This document shows, one piece after another, positions 30,413-38,926 of a stretch of DNA of 64,000 bases. Where the stretch lies: NCBI RefSeq assembly GCF_015711015.1, contig NZ_CP064653.1, positions 3,906,001 through 3,970,000 of the forward strand, given 5' to 3'. The DNA comes from Methylomonas sp. LL1 (GTDB lineage: Bacteria > Pseudomonadota > Gammaproteobacteria > Methylococcales > Methylomonadaceae). Within the stretch, counting starts at the first letter, position 1. Every line of letters starts with the position of its first letter. Below the pieces are notes generated by a model that saw nothing but the letters and a program-made list of their open reading frames with translations, made no database searches and had not been told where the DNA came from. The position numbers and the translations under genes were made by a program.

Positions 30413-31432
30413 ATGTCAGACAATCCACTCGCTTACGAAGACGCAAAGTCGAAAGGCATACTTTGGGGTTTTGGCACATTGATAGGCGTTGTTGCAGTCG
30501 TCATGTTGGTGTTGGGCGAATGGTGGAGCCGCGAACCGGCACAGTTCAACGTTCAGGACGAAGCCATCGAACGCATGAATGTGACCCATACCGACCAGAT
30601 GCCTATCGGTTATGTGTATGCCAACACATTGGCGCATATTGCCGACGTGATTTTGTTCAAGCCCGGCGGCTATCTGACCAACGACGTGGCTCCCCCGGGT
30701 TTGTTTTGCGACAACATTCAAAACTGGGAATACGGCGCGCTGGTGATGTTGCGCGATGCCACCACCGCCCTACGTAACCATTTTGCCCGCGATCAATCCC
30801 AATCGGCCGAAGACCCCGATTTGGCGATGGCAGAGCCTTATTTTTACTACGAACATAACTCCTGGGCCTTGCCTTCGACCGAGGCCGAATATGTCAAGGG
30901 TATCGAAGCCTTGCATAAGTATATGATGCGATTGCAAAATCCGACTTCGACTTCCAAGCCGGCTCAATTCCATTCCCGCGCCGATAACCTGTGGCAATAC
31001 ACCGAGGTCGTGATCAAACGCTTGGGCGGATTGTCTACCCGTCTGGCGGCCAGTACCGATAAGTTTGCCGGTGCCACCCATGGCGATCCCTCCAATTTGG
31101 TGGACATCAATATGCCCACCATTGGTAAAACCCCCTGGCTGGAAGTCGATGACGTTTTCTACGAGGCGCGTGGTGCTTGCTGGGCCTTGTTGCACATTTT
31201 GAGAGCGATCAAACACGACTTCTCGGATATTTTGTTGGACAAGCGCGCCATGAACACCCTGGATAACATGATCCAGGCCTTGGAAAACGCGTTGACGCCG
31301 ACCCTGAGTCCGGTGGTGTTGAACGGCGACGGTTTCGGTATGTTCGCCAACTATTCGCTGGCCATGGCCAACTATATCGCCCGCGCCAATGCCGCAGCGC
31401 TCGACTTGCGGGACGTGATGAACAGAGGCTAG
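30413..31432 (+). CDS. DUF2333 family inner-membrane-anchored protein
   Basis: 339 residues. One N-terminal helix (about 17-36) anchors a large periplasmic domain that matches DUF2333: GYVYANTLAHIADVILFKPGGYLTND, DNIQNWEYGAL and the RADNLWQYTEVVIKRLGGLSTRL block. No enzyme motif is visible. The gene is found in marine and methylotrophic gammaproteobacteria; function unknown. AGGA precedes the ATG. Followed after four bases by a DUF4389 gene, then dinB. Confidence 0.88.
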   Translation: MSDNPLAYEDAKSKGILWGFGTLIGVVAVVMLVLGEWWSREPAQFNVQDEAIERMNVTHTDQMPIGYVYANTLAHIADVILFKPGGYLTNDVAPPGLFCDNIQNWEYGALVMLRDATTALRNHFARDQSQSAEDPDLAMAEPYFYYEHNSWALPSTEAEYVKGIEALHKYMMRLQNPTSTSKPAQFHSRADNLWQYTEVVIKRLGGLSTRLAASTDKFAGATHGDPSNLVDINMPTIGKTPWLEVDDVFYEARGACWALLHILRAIKHDFSDILLDKRAMNTLDNMIQALENALTPTLSPVVLNGDGFGMFANYSLAMANYIARANAAALDLRDVMNRG

Positions 31433-31436
31433 AACC

Positions 31437-31739
31437 ATGCAGCAACAAATCAACGAAAATCTGAAAAAAATCGACACCTGGAAGCGGATTATTTTCATGC
31501 TGGTGTTTGCCATGATAGACAGCATAGTGAAGCTGTTGATATGGTTGATCGTGCTATTGCAAGTCGGTTCGGTGCTGTTAACCGGCGCAACCAATCCCAA
31601 TATTTTAGGTTTCGGACGTAGCCTGTCCACCTACCATTACCATATCCTGCTGTTCCTGACCTTCAATACCGAACAGTTGCCGTTTCCTTTTTCCGATTGG
31701 AATCTGACGGCCGAACTGGAGCCACCCAACCAGCAGTAA
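31437..31739 (+). CDS. DUF4389 family small membrane protein
   Basis: 100 residues. A charged N-terminus (NENLKKIDTWKRIIFML) leads to two hydrophobic stretches (about 18-30 and 33-50) and a C-terminal region FGRSLSTYHYHILLFLTFNTE with PFPFSDWN, the DUF4389 pattern. Function unknown. It begins four bases after the DUF2333 stop and ends four bases before dinB, so all three probably share a transcript. Confidence 0.85.
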   Translation: MQQQINENLKKIDTWKRIIFMLVFAMIDSIVKLLIWLIVLLQVGSVLLTGATNPNILGFGRSLSTYHYHILLFLTFNTEQLPFPFSDWNLTAELEPPNQQ

Positions 31740-31743
31740 AACC

Positions 31744-32832
31744 ATGCAAGGCTCGCCGCGAAAAATCATCCATATCGATATGGATGCGTTTTATGCCTCG
31801 GTGGAGCAGCGCGATAATCCCAAATACCGCAACAAACCGGTGATTGTCGGCGGCAAACCCGACTCGCGCGGCGTGGTCGCCACCTGTAGTTACGAAGCAC
31901 GTGTCTACGGCATCCATTCGGCCATGCCGTCCTCTCAGGCTTATCGTCTTTGCCCGCAAGCCATTTTCGTCAAACCCCGTTTTGACGCCTACCGGGAAGC
32001 TTCCGAAACCATCCGTGACATTTTCTCCCGATATAGCGACCGCATCGAACCCTTGTCGCTGGACGAAGCCTATTTGGATGTCAGTGCCAGTTCGTTGTTT
32101 CAAGGTTCGGCCACCTTGCTGGCCAAACAAATCAAACAGGATATTCGCCGTCAAACTCAATTGATCGCATCGGCCGGTATTTCCTATAACAAATTCTTGG
32201 CCAAGATTGCTTCGGATTTGGGTAAGCCGGATGGCTTGTATGTCATTACGCCTTCACAAGCCGCCAAATTTATAGAAAATCTGCCTATCGGCAAGTTTCA
32301 CGGCATAGGTCCGGCTACCGAAAAGAAAATGCACGAATTAGGAATTAAGTCCGGGCTGGACTTAAAGCAGACGCCATTGCCGGTATTACAGCAATATTTC
32401 GGTAAAGCCGCGGCTTATTACCATGATATTGCCCAAGGCATGGATAGACGTCCGGTTAATGCGCGGCGAGAGCGTAAGTCGGTCGGGGTTGAAACTACTT
32501 TCGAGCAAGACATCGGCGATCCGCAATTGGTCGGCCGGCATTTGCTGCTATTGTTAAAACAGGCGCTGGCCAGGCTTACGGAAAAGCAGCTGACGGCGCA
32601 TAGCCTGACCATCAAAATCAAATACCGGAATTTCGTCCAGATCACCCGTGGTCGAACCTTGCCGTACGCCATTAGCGATGGTCCAGATGCTGAGTTATTG
32701 ATCGCTGAATTATTGAAAAATACCGAGATCAGCCGGAAAAAAGTTCGCTTGCTGGGAGTGACCTTGTCGGCTTTACAGCAGCGCAATAGCCTAGCCCACT
32801 ATCGGCAAATGGACCTATTCAATTCTATTTGA
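31744..32832 (+). CDS. dinB: DNA polymerase IV (Y family)
   Basis: 362 residues. Error-prone translesion polymerase. Metal-binding carboxylates in HIDMDAFYASVE (Asp 12) and SLDEAYLDV (about Asp 107/Glu 108), the helix-hairpin-helix GIGPATEKKMHELGI, and the little-finger domain ending SALQQRNSLAHYRQMDLF. The terminal QMDLF is a beta-clamp-binding motif. No LexA box recognised upstream: it is third in a run with the DUF2333 and DUF4389 genes, so SOS control is not evident. Confidence 0.97.
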   Translation: MQGSPRKIIHIDMDAFYASVEQRDNPKYRNKPVIVGGKPDSRGVVATCSYEARVYGIHSAMPSSQAYRLCPQAIFVKPRFDAYREASETIRDIFSRYSDRIEPLSLDEAYLDVSASSLFQGSATLLAKQIKQDIRRQTQLIASAGISYNKFLAKIASDLGKPDGLYVITPSQAAKFIENLPIGKFHGIGPATEKKMHELGIKSGLDLKQTPLPVLQQYFGKAAAYYHDIAQGMDRRPVNARRERKSVGVETTFEQDIGDPQLVGRHLLLLLKQALARLTEKQLTAHSLTIKIKYRNFVQITRGRTLPYAISDGPDAELLIAELLKNTEISRKKVRLLGVTLSALQQRNSLAHYRQMDLFNSI

Positions 32833-32965
32833 AGCACGCCGTCCGGTTTATAGTGCAATGTCGAAAATGAGCCCCCTCGTTGTCATCGCCGAAATACCTT
32901 TGATCAGCCGGCAGGTAAGCCGATTCGGTCTATAATTAGCTCGGTTAACCAATTAGTCGATACCT

Positions 32966-33508
32966 ATGTTGTTGTATTTTCTCCGCCATCATCTGAATTT
33001 ATCCTTGGTATTGCTGATGTTGCTGCTGTCCGGTTGTGCCAGCACCGACAAGCCCCCCGTGGCCGGCATTTATCCGGCCGGGATGGGTAACGCCAGGGCG
33101 GTGGCCGACGCGATGCAATTGCAAGGCCATCCTTATGTCTATGGCGGAAAGTCGCCGCGGGAAGGTTTCGACTGCAGCGGGTTGGTGGTGTATGTCTATG
33201 ACCAGCAGGGGTTGCGGTTACCGCGCACTACCCAGTCTCTGGCTCGCCAGCTGCCGGGCGTAAACCCCGATCAGCGGCTGCCCGGCGATTTATTGTTTTT
33301 CAATACCGACAAACCTTTTTCGCATGTCGGCATTTATGTCGGAGACGACAACTTTGTGCATGCCCCCAGCGCCCGCACCGGGCGGGTGATGCTGTCCAGC
33401 TTGAGGCAACCCTATTGGCGTGAACGCTTCATGGCTGTCCGCCGCCCGCAGCAGTTTCAGTCATTGTCGCAAAACACGGTGCTGGACGGTATTTGCGCTA
33501 TTCAGTAG
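32966..33508 (+). CDS. NlpC/P60 peptidoglycan hydrolase, lipoprotein
   Basis: 180 residues. Lipoprotein signal with LLLSGC (cysteine 24), then an NlpC/P60 domain: YVYGGKSPREGFDCSGLVVYVY with the catalytic cysteine at 70, a histidine in FSHVGIYVGDDNFVHAPS and a third polar residue after it. Such enzymes cut stem-peptide bonds (MepS/Spr-like endopeptidases) to allow wall growth. A 133-base gap separates it from dinB, so it likely has its own promoter. Confidence 0.93.
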   Translation: MLLYFLRHHLNLSLVLLMLLLSGCASTDKPPVAGIYPAGMGNARAVADAMQLQGHPYVYGGKSPREGFDCSGLVVYVYDQQGLRLPRTTQSLARQLPGVNPDQRLPGDLLFFNTDKPFSHVGIYVGDDNFVHAPSARTGRVMLSSLRQPYWRERFMAVRRPQQFQSLSQNTVLDGICAIQ

Positions 33509-33617
33509 TGTTACTTCGAGCTTAGTTCGGCGCTTCGATTCCGAGATTCCATTCTCTCGCGCAATGATGACCGGTTTTTTCCAACTCTCTTGGCGGCGGG
33601 GTGTGTGGGAGAACGAC

Positions 33618-33662
33618 AGGCGTCGGTTTGCGGAGGGGTTGCCAGCGGTCAATCCGACGCCT
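33618..33662. repeat. REP-like hairpin between convergent genes
   Basis: AGGCGTCGG (33618-33626) and CCGACGCCT (33654-33662) form a perfect nine-base stem between the NlpC and FKBP genes. Its core CCAGCGGTCAATCCGAC matches the guaB-guaA repeat at 15 of 17 positions. It may also end both transcripts. Confidence 0.6.
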
Positions 33663-33676
33663 AAACCAAGTCAGGA

Positions 33677-34153
33677 TCAATTGACCTTGATTAATTCCAC
33701 ATCGAAAATCAATGCCGCATTCGGACCGATGTCTCGGCCGGCGCCGCGTTCGCCATAAGCCAGGTTGGAAGGGATGAAGAAACGGTATTTGGCGCCTTCT
33801 TTCATCAATTGCAAACCTTCGGTCCAGCCGGCAATAACACGGTTTAGCGGGAAGGTGGCCGGCGCGCCACGGCTGTATGAGCTGTCGAATTCTTTGCCGT
33901 CGATAGTGGTGCCTTTGTAATGGACGGTGACATTGTCGGTGGCTTTAGGGGCTAGGCCCGTGCCTTCGGTGAATACTTGATATTGCAGGCCGCTGGCGGT
34001 GGTGGTGACACCGGCATTTTGGGCGTTGTCCTTCAGGAATTTTTCGCCGGCGGCTTTATTTTCGTCAGGGGTGGCGTTGGCCATGGAAAACATAACAAAT
34101 CCTATAATAAAAGCGATGAAAGTGGCAATGACGCGGTTTCGTGTAGATTTCAA
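33677..34153 (-). CDS. FKBP-type peptidyl-prolyl isomerase, exported
   Basis: 158 residues. A hydrophobic N-terminal segment (about 9-26, cut after MANA or kept as anchor) then a short linker (FLKDNAQNAGV) and one FKBP domain (about 55-157) with VTVHYKGTTIDGKEFDSSYSRG, VIAGWTEGLQLMKEG, YRFFIPSNLAYGERG and IFDVELIKV, the FkpA/FklB pattern. It assists folding in the periplasm. The start is a TTG at 34153 with GGAG six bases before it; the alternative ATG codons are inside the signal segment. Confidence 0.92.
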   Translation of the reverse strand: MKSTRNRVIATFIAFIIGFVMFSMANATPDENKAAGEKFLKDNAQNAGVTTTASGLQYQVFTEGTGLAPKATDNVTVHYKGTTIDGKEFDSSYSRGAPATFPLNRVIAGWTEGLQLMKEGAKYRFFIPSNLAYGERGAGRDIGPNAALIFDVELIKVN

Positions 34154-34276
34154 GGGATACTCCGGATAAAAAAGGTCATTATTTATTATTTAAGCGTATT
34201 TCCAAATCGTAACCGGCCAGAGCAGTGGGGACACGCGGATCACTGCGTCGCGGTACGAAATGGAGGTTTTAGTGTA

Positions 34277-34867
34277 TCAGTTTTCGCTTTCCAACTCCTG
34301 TCTGCAAGTGGCTAATTGCGCATCGTACATCCAGGCCCGCTGATCGACTTTTTGCGCGGTATTCAATAACCAGCGTTTGTTTTGGTGGTTTTGCCGGCGA
34401 TAGCCGTTGTGGCCTTCGTGGTAGGCTAGATACAGATTGCGGGCGTCGGAGGTTGGGATGCCGAGCTTTTGGTGGCTGATGGCGCAATACCAGGCCACAA
34501 AGTCGCAGCTATCGGCAAAGTCCTCCCGGTCGGCCCAATTGTTGCCGGTTTGGCGCTGATAATCGGACCAGGTGCCATCTTGCGCCTGCGGATAGCCGTA
34601 GGCGCTACTGGAGCGGAACCAGGGGATGAATCCAAGGATCGTGGGTCTGGGCGGCTCGGCATCGTTGACGAAGCTGGATTCCTGCTGAATAATCGACATT
34701 TGTACCGCTATCGGCACGCCCCAGCGGCGGGAGGCCGCCAATGTGGCTTGATACCAGTCGTCCTTTTCCAGGAATATTTGGCAAATATTGTTGGAGTTTT
34801 TAGGCGGCAATGTTGCGCAGGCGGATAAAATGGCTAAGCTAGCCAGTATTAAGAACTTAATTTTCAT
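34277..34867 (-). CDS. SLT-domain lytic transglycosylase, lipoprotein
   Basis: 196 residues from the ATG at 34867. Lipoprotein signal ending LAILSAC (cysteine 16), then a lysozyme-like fold with the catalytic glutamate in IIQQESSF and the substrate-groove motif SSAYGYPQAQDGTWSDYQ, and NLYLAYHEGHNGY near the end. It would cleave glycan strands of peptidoglycan from the outer membrane's inner face. An in-frame start at 34924 overlaps the divergent PilZ gene and is less likely. Confidence 0.9.
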   Translation of the reverse strand: MKIKFLILASLAILSACATLPPKNSNNICQIFLEKDDWYQATLAASRRWGVPIAVQMSIIQQESSFVNDAEPPRPTILGFIPWFRSSSAYGYPQAQDGTWSDYQRQTGNNWADREDFADSCDFVAWYCAISHQKLGIPTSDARNLYLAYHEGHNGYRRQNHQNKRWLLNTAQKVDQRAWMYDAQLATCRQELESEN

Positions 34868-34910
34868 TCCACTTGAACTCCGCGTTCGGTAATTTTTTGA
34901 GGTGAATGCC

Positions 34911-35555
34911 ATGATGAACGACACGCCAATAGCCGAAAAGCGCGCCTATCGCAAAAATCTCCGCAGCACGGGGCTTATTTATCTTGGCTTCGAAGAGCAT
35001 CAATTTAATGTGATCAATCTTTCTGTAACAGGCCTGTTGGCGGAGCTGAAATATGATACCGTGGCACATGACGTGAAAGACATTTTTAGGAGTCTGCAAG
35101 TTTCACCGTTGGTCGATATCTATCTACCCGATATAAGGGTGGCGGGTGAAGCGGAGGTGGTCAGGGTCGAGACGGTCGACGGCTGTGTACAGGTTGGTGT
35201 CGAATTCCGTAACCTGTCCTACGATGTCGATAATCTGTTGTATAACCGTAGAGCCTACCGTAAGAATATGACGGCCGCCGGCCAGATCATCATCAACGAA
35301 ACCGTCTACGCTTTCAATACCGAAAATGTCTCGGTGGATGGTTTAATGGTTCGGATTCCCGGCCAAGTCGATGCCAAAACCGGTGCGTTGGTTCACTTCA
35401 TCTTCAAGCATCTCGACCTGCAAGGGGAAGCGGAAGTGATTTGGGTGGATCGCAACGGCGACTCGGCCTTGCTGGGTTTAAAATATATGCATCTGAAGCG
35501 CGATGTCATTCCAGGAGTGCCGCGTTTTGTCCGTGACGAACCTCTGTTAGCCTAA
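34911..35555 (+). CDS. Tandem PilZ-domain protein
   Basis: 214 residues. Two successive PilZ-like repeats: RAYRKNLRSTGLIYL with FNVINLSVTGLL (about 10-110), and RAYRKNMTAAGQIII with FNTENVSVDGLMV (about 112-205). The RxxxR and [DN]xSxxG elements that grip cyclic-di-GMP are recognisable in both (NLSVTG, NVSVDG), so it may bind one dimer per repeat. GAGGTG is eight bases before the ATG at 34911; a GTG at 34902 is possible. As a cyclic-di-GMP receptor it fits the several turnover enzymes in the window. Its end overlaps the convergent YbiB-like gene by nine bases. Confidence 0.85.
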   Translation: MMNDTPIAEKRAYRKNLRSTGLIYLGFEEHQFNVINLSVTGLLAELKYDTVAHDVKDIFRSLQVSPLVDIYLPDIRVAGEAEVVRVETVDGCVQVGVEFRNLSYDVDNLLYNRRAYRKNMTAAGQIIINETVYAFNTENVSVDGLMVRIPGQVDAKTGALVHFIFKHLDLQGEAEVIWVDRNGDSALLGLKYMHLKRDVIPGVPRFVRDEPLLA

Positions 35556-36548
35556 AAGGCGTCGGCGGTTACGGGCCGACCAGTATTCCTGGGCCAGGGC
35601 ATGCGCATCTTGTTGATTATCGGCTTTTCCGAGTAGTTTCAAGGCTACGGCGGTCGTGCCGATCACGGTAGCCTCGGCAAACTCGTCTTCCAATATGCCT
35701 TGCCATAACGACGCCAGTTGTTGCGGGTTCAGTTCCTCGTCCTTCATGTGCCGGCGCGCAAACAAGGCCGGCCATGGGTCGTCCATCAACTCGCCCTGGC
35801 TGACGCTTTGCACCAGACACTCCACGTCCGGATTGCGTTCGGTTTCGCCGCCCTCGCCCTTCAGCACCGCCATATTGCGCTCACCCAGCAACAATGCGGC
35901 TTTTTGGTGGACTTGTCGGTAGCTGGGATGGAATATGCCTTGAATGCTGTGGTCGGCGTTGAATGGGTTCAATAGCCTAACCAGGGTGTGTACCGGCGAA
36001 CGCAGCCCCATCAGCGGGCGTAGGTTGATCATATCGTAAAGCTGTGGACAGATATGCCGCAGCGATAGATAGCTGAAGTTGGCGGCGAGCAATTGCTGTT
36101 CGGCTTCGGCCAACGAACCGGCGGGACTCAGACCTAAGAATTGCAGGACTTTTTCGGTATATATCCGGCCCTGGGTGTGGCCGCCGGCGCCGTGCATGAA
36201 TACCTTGATGCCGTTTTCGGCCAACAAAAATGTCGACAGCAAAAACCAGGGCAGATGACGCCGCTTGCCGGCATAGGACGACCAATCCAGATCGACCTGA
36301 ACCTTAGGTTGAAATTGAAAACTTTCCCTGGCCGCCAAGACAAAGCCGGCCAGTTCCTCGCAGGTTTCTTCCTTGATCCGCATCAGCATCAAAAAAGCGC
36401 CGAGCTGAATCGGCAGAACTTGGTCGGCCAGGATCATTTTCATGGCTCGATAGGCTTCGTCCTGGGTTAATGGGCGCGAACCCTTCTTGCCTTTACCCAG
36501 AATTTTGATGAATTCGGCGAAGGGGTGTTCTGGTTCGGATAGGGTCAT
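35547..36548 (-). CDS. YbiB-like protein (TrpD2 phosphoribosyltransferase family)
   Basis: 333 residues. Same fold family as anthranilate phosphoribosyltransferase: N-terminal helical domain RPLTQDEAYRAMKMILADQVLPIQLGAFLMLMR, a glycine loop MHGAGGHTQGRIYTEKVLQ, and LRSPVHTLVRLLNPFNA with GIFHPSYRQVHQKAALLLG. This matches TrpD2/YbiB, DNA-binding relatives that lost the TrpD reaction, rather than tryptophan biosynthesis. ATG at 36548 overlaps the cyoE stop (ATGA), so it is translated after cyoE. Confidence 0.85.
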   Translation of the reverse strand: MTLSEPEHPFAEFIKILGKGKKGSRPLTQDEAYRAMKMILADQVLPIQLGAFLMLMRIKEETCEELAGFVLAARESFQFQPKVQVDLDWSSYAGKRRHLPWFLLSTFLLAENGIKVFMHGAGGHTQGRIYTEKVLQFLGLSPAGSLAEAEQQLLAANFSYLSLRHICPQLYDMINLRPLMGLRSPVHTLVRLLNPFNADHSIQGIFHPSYRQVHQKAALLLGERNMAVLKGEGGETERNPDVECLVQSVSQGELMDDPWPALFARRHMKDEELNPQQLASLWQGILEDEFAEATVIGTTAVALKLLGKADNQQDAHALAQEYWSARNRRRLLG

Positions 36549-37435
36549 GACAGCGACAGCGGGAAATAGTGGTCGATTAGCAAGGCGGCGAAAATCAGCA
36601 TCAGATACACAATCGAATAGCCGAAGGTGCGCATCGCGGTTTTATTGTCTTTTTTACGCATCATCTGCACGGCGTAATACAAAAATCCCAGTCCCAGAAC
36701 CAGAGCCGATAACAGATAAATCAGCCCGCTCATGCCGGTCAGATAGGGCAGCAGCGTGGTGATCAGTAGCAGAATGGTATACAGCAGGATTTGCAGCCGG
36801 GTAAATTCGACGCCATGGGTAACCGGCAGCATCGGAATGGAGACTTTGGCGTATTCCTCGCGGCGGGCGATGGCCAGCGCCCAGAAATGCGGCGGGGTCC
36901 AGACGAAAATGATCAATACCAGCAACAAGGCATGCGGATGGATTTCGCCGGTGATGGCGGTCCAGCCTAATAACGGTGGCGCGGCGCCGGCTATACCGCC
37001 GATCACGATGTTTTGCGGCGTCATTTTTTTCAAATAAACCGTGTAAATCACCGCATAACCGATTAGCGACAAAAAGGTCAGGAAAGCCGTTAGCGCGTTG
37101 ATTTTTAAAATCAGCAAAGCCATGGCTAGTGCGCCGATAATGGCCGCGAATATCAGTACATGATGTGAACTCAACTCGCCGGTCGGCAGTGGCCGATGTT
37201 TGGTGCGGGCCATTTCGGCGTCGGCCTTTTGGTCGATGAAATGGTTGATGGCGGCGGCGGATGAAGCGGCCAGCGCAATGCCGATAGTGCCGTAGAGAAA
37301 ATCGGCCAGGGGTGGCAGGCCCGGCACAGCCAGCAGCATGCCGACGATAGCGGTAAACACGATCAAAGCAACAACCCTGGGTTTGCAGAGTTCCAGATAA
37401 TTTTTCCAGTGCAGTGTGGCTGTTTGGCTTGTCAT
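36545..37435 (-). CDS. cyoE: Protoheme IX farnesyltransferase (heme O synthase)
   Basis: 296 residues, about eight or nine membrane helices. Adds a farnesyl group to heme B to make heme O for terminal oxidases. The UbiA-type prenyl-diphosphate motif lies in NHFIDQKADAEMARTKHRP near residue 64, with PPHFWALAI and the second acidic loop YAKVSIPMLPVTHG. No oxidase subunit genes are adjacent. Its TGA overlaps the start of the YbiB-like gene. Confidence 0.96.
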   Translation of the reverse strand: MTSQTATLHWKNYLELCKPRVVALIVFTAIVGMLLAVPGLPPLADFLYGTIGIALAASSAAAINHFIDQKADAEMARTKHRPLPTGELSSHHVLIFAAIIGALAMALLILKINALTAFLTFLSLIGYAVIYTVYLKKMTPQNIVIGGIAGAAPPLLGWTAITGEIHPHALLLVLIIFVWTPPHFWALAIARREEYAKVSIPMLPVTHGVEFTRLQILLYTILLLITTLLPYLTGMSGLIYLLSALVLGLGFLYYAVQMMRKKDNKTAMRTFGYSIVYLMLIFAALLIDHYFPLSLS

Positions 37436-37540
37436 TCGCTTCCGAATAGGTTCTTTAGGCGTTAAGCATATAGAATAACAGTGAACCTTTGATTATTAAA
37501 ATCGTCACAGGCGCTCATTTTTTCTATCAACGAGGGAGTT

Positions 37541-38926
37541 ATGAATTTGGAATTGATGAAACCGGGGCTTGCGGCACTGATGCTGCTTTGTCCAGCGTTG
37601 TCCGCTCATGCCCAAGACGGCAAGGTGCATGAACAAGTTTTTGCCAATGGCTTGAAAATTCTGGTCAAGGAGGACCATCGCGCGCCGGTGGTGGTGTCTC
37701 AAGTCTGGTACAAGGTCGGCGGTAGTTACGAGCCGGGCGGCATCACCGGCATTTCGCACATGCTGGAACACATGATGTTCAAAGGCACCCAGCAATATCC
37801 GGCCGGCGAGTTTTCCCGCATCATCGCCGAGAACGGCGGCCAGGAAAATGCCTTTACCGGCAACGATTACACGGCTTATTTCCAAACTCTGGAAAAGTCG
37901 CGGTTGGAAATCAGCTTCAAACTGGAAGCCGACCGGATGCGCAATCTGGATTTGAGAGCCGAGGAGTTGGAAAAAGAATTGCAGGTCGTCACCGAAGAGC
38001 GGCGCATGCGTACCGAAGACAAGCCTCGCGCCAAAATGCAGGAACAGTTCAACGCGGTGGCTTTTGCCAATAGCCCTTATAAAAATCCGGTCATCGGCTG
38101 GCCATCCGACATCGCCAATTACAAGGTCGAAGACCTGCAAGCCTGGTATCGTCAATGGTATGCCCCCAACAATGCCACGTTGGTGGTGGTGGGCGATGTC
38201 AATGGCCCGCAAACGATCAAATTGGCCGAGCAGTATTTCGCCGGTTTGAAACCCAGCGAAATCAAACCGATCAAACCGCAAGCCGAAATCGAACAAAAAG
38301 GCGTGCGTAAAATCAGCGTCAAGGCTCCGGCCAAACTGCCTTATCTGATGATGGGCTATAAAGTGCCGGTGCTGAACAGCGCTAAACCGGAATGGGAAGC
38401 CTACGCTCTGGAAGTGCTGGCCGGCATATTGGATGGCGGTAACGGTGCCCGGTTGACTTCGCGCCTGATACGCGGCAAGGAGATCGCCGTATCGGCCGGT
38501 GCCGCTTACGACATGACCTCCCGTCTGCCGGAAATGTTTTTACTGGAAGCCACCCCGGCCGAAGGCAAGAGCGTGTTCGATCTGGAATATGCCTTGAAGG
38601 ATGAAGTGTACCAACTGCAAAACGAACTGGTCGGCAAGGACGAGTTGCAGCGGATCAAGGCCCAAGTATTGGCGAACGATATTTATCAAAAAGATTCCAA
38701 TTTTTATCAGGCCATGCAAATAGGCCTGCTGGAGACGGTGGGCATAGGTTGGCAAAAAGCCGACGACTATGTACAAAACATCAATCGGGTCACGGCCGAA
38801 CAAGTGCGCGAGGTGGCGCGTAAATACCTGGTCGAGGATACACTAACCGTGGCTTATCTCGATCCGCAGCCCATCACCGAAACCCCAAAAGCCGGCAAAA
38901 CGATAGGAGGTCGCCATGCGTTTTAA
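37541..38926 (+). CDS. M16 zinc protease, catalytic subunit
   Basis: 461 residues with a signal peptide (about 1-24, cut after SAHA). The inverted zinc motif HxxEH is intact in HMLEHMMFKG (about residue 73) and the distal glutamate lies in VVTEERRMRTED. Two M16 half-domains (about 30-240 and 245-450). Periplasmic M16 enzymes degrade or trim short peptides. GAGGGAG precedes the ATG. It overlaps by 11 bases a second M16-type gene that lacks the zinc site, so the pair likely forms a heterodimer of the mitochondrial-processing-peptidase type. Confidence 0.93.
   Translation: MNLELMKPGLAALMLLCPALSAHAQDGKVHEQVFANGLKILVKEDHRAPVVVSQVWYKVGGSYEPGGITGISHMLEHMMFKGTQQYPAGEFSRIIAENGGQENAFTGNDYTAYFQTLEKSRLEISFKLEADRMRNLDLRAEELEKELQVVTEERRMRTEDKPRAKMQEQFNAVAFANSPYKNPVIGWPSDIANYKVEDLQAWYRQWYAPNNATLVVVGDVNGPQTIKLAEQYFAGLKPSEIKPIKPQAEIEQKGVRKISVKAPAKLPYLMMGYKVPVLNSAKPEWEAYALEVLAGILDGGNGARLTSRLIRGKEIAVSAGAAYDMTSRLPEMFLLEATPAEGKSVFDLEYALKDEVYQLQNELVGKDELQRIKAQVLANDIYQKDSNFYQAMQIGLLETVGIGWQKADDYVQNINRVTAEQVREVARKYLVEDTLTVAYLDPQPITETPKAGKTIGGRHAF

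Noticed and set aside
30770-31630. Antisense frame over the DUF2333 and DUF4389 genes (286 codons)
   Set aside because: Crosses two genes with clear family membership and has no independent evidence.
35547-36548. Anthranilate phosphoribosyltransferase (trpD) for the YbiB-like gene
   Set aside because: Glycine loop and neighbours differ from TrpD, no trp genes nearby, and the pattern fits TrpD2/YbiB better.
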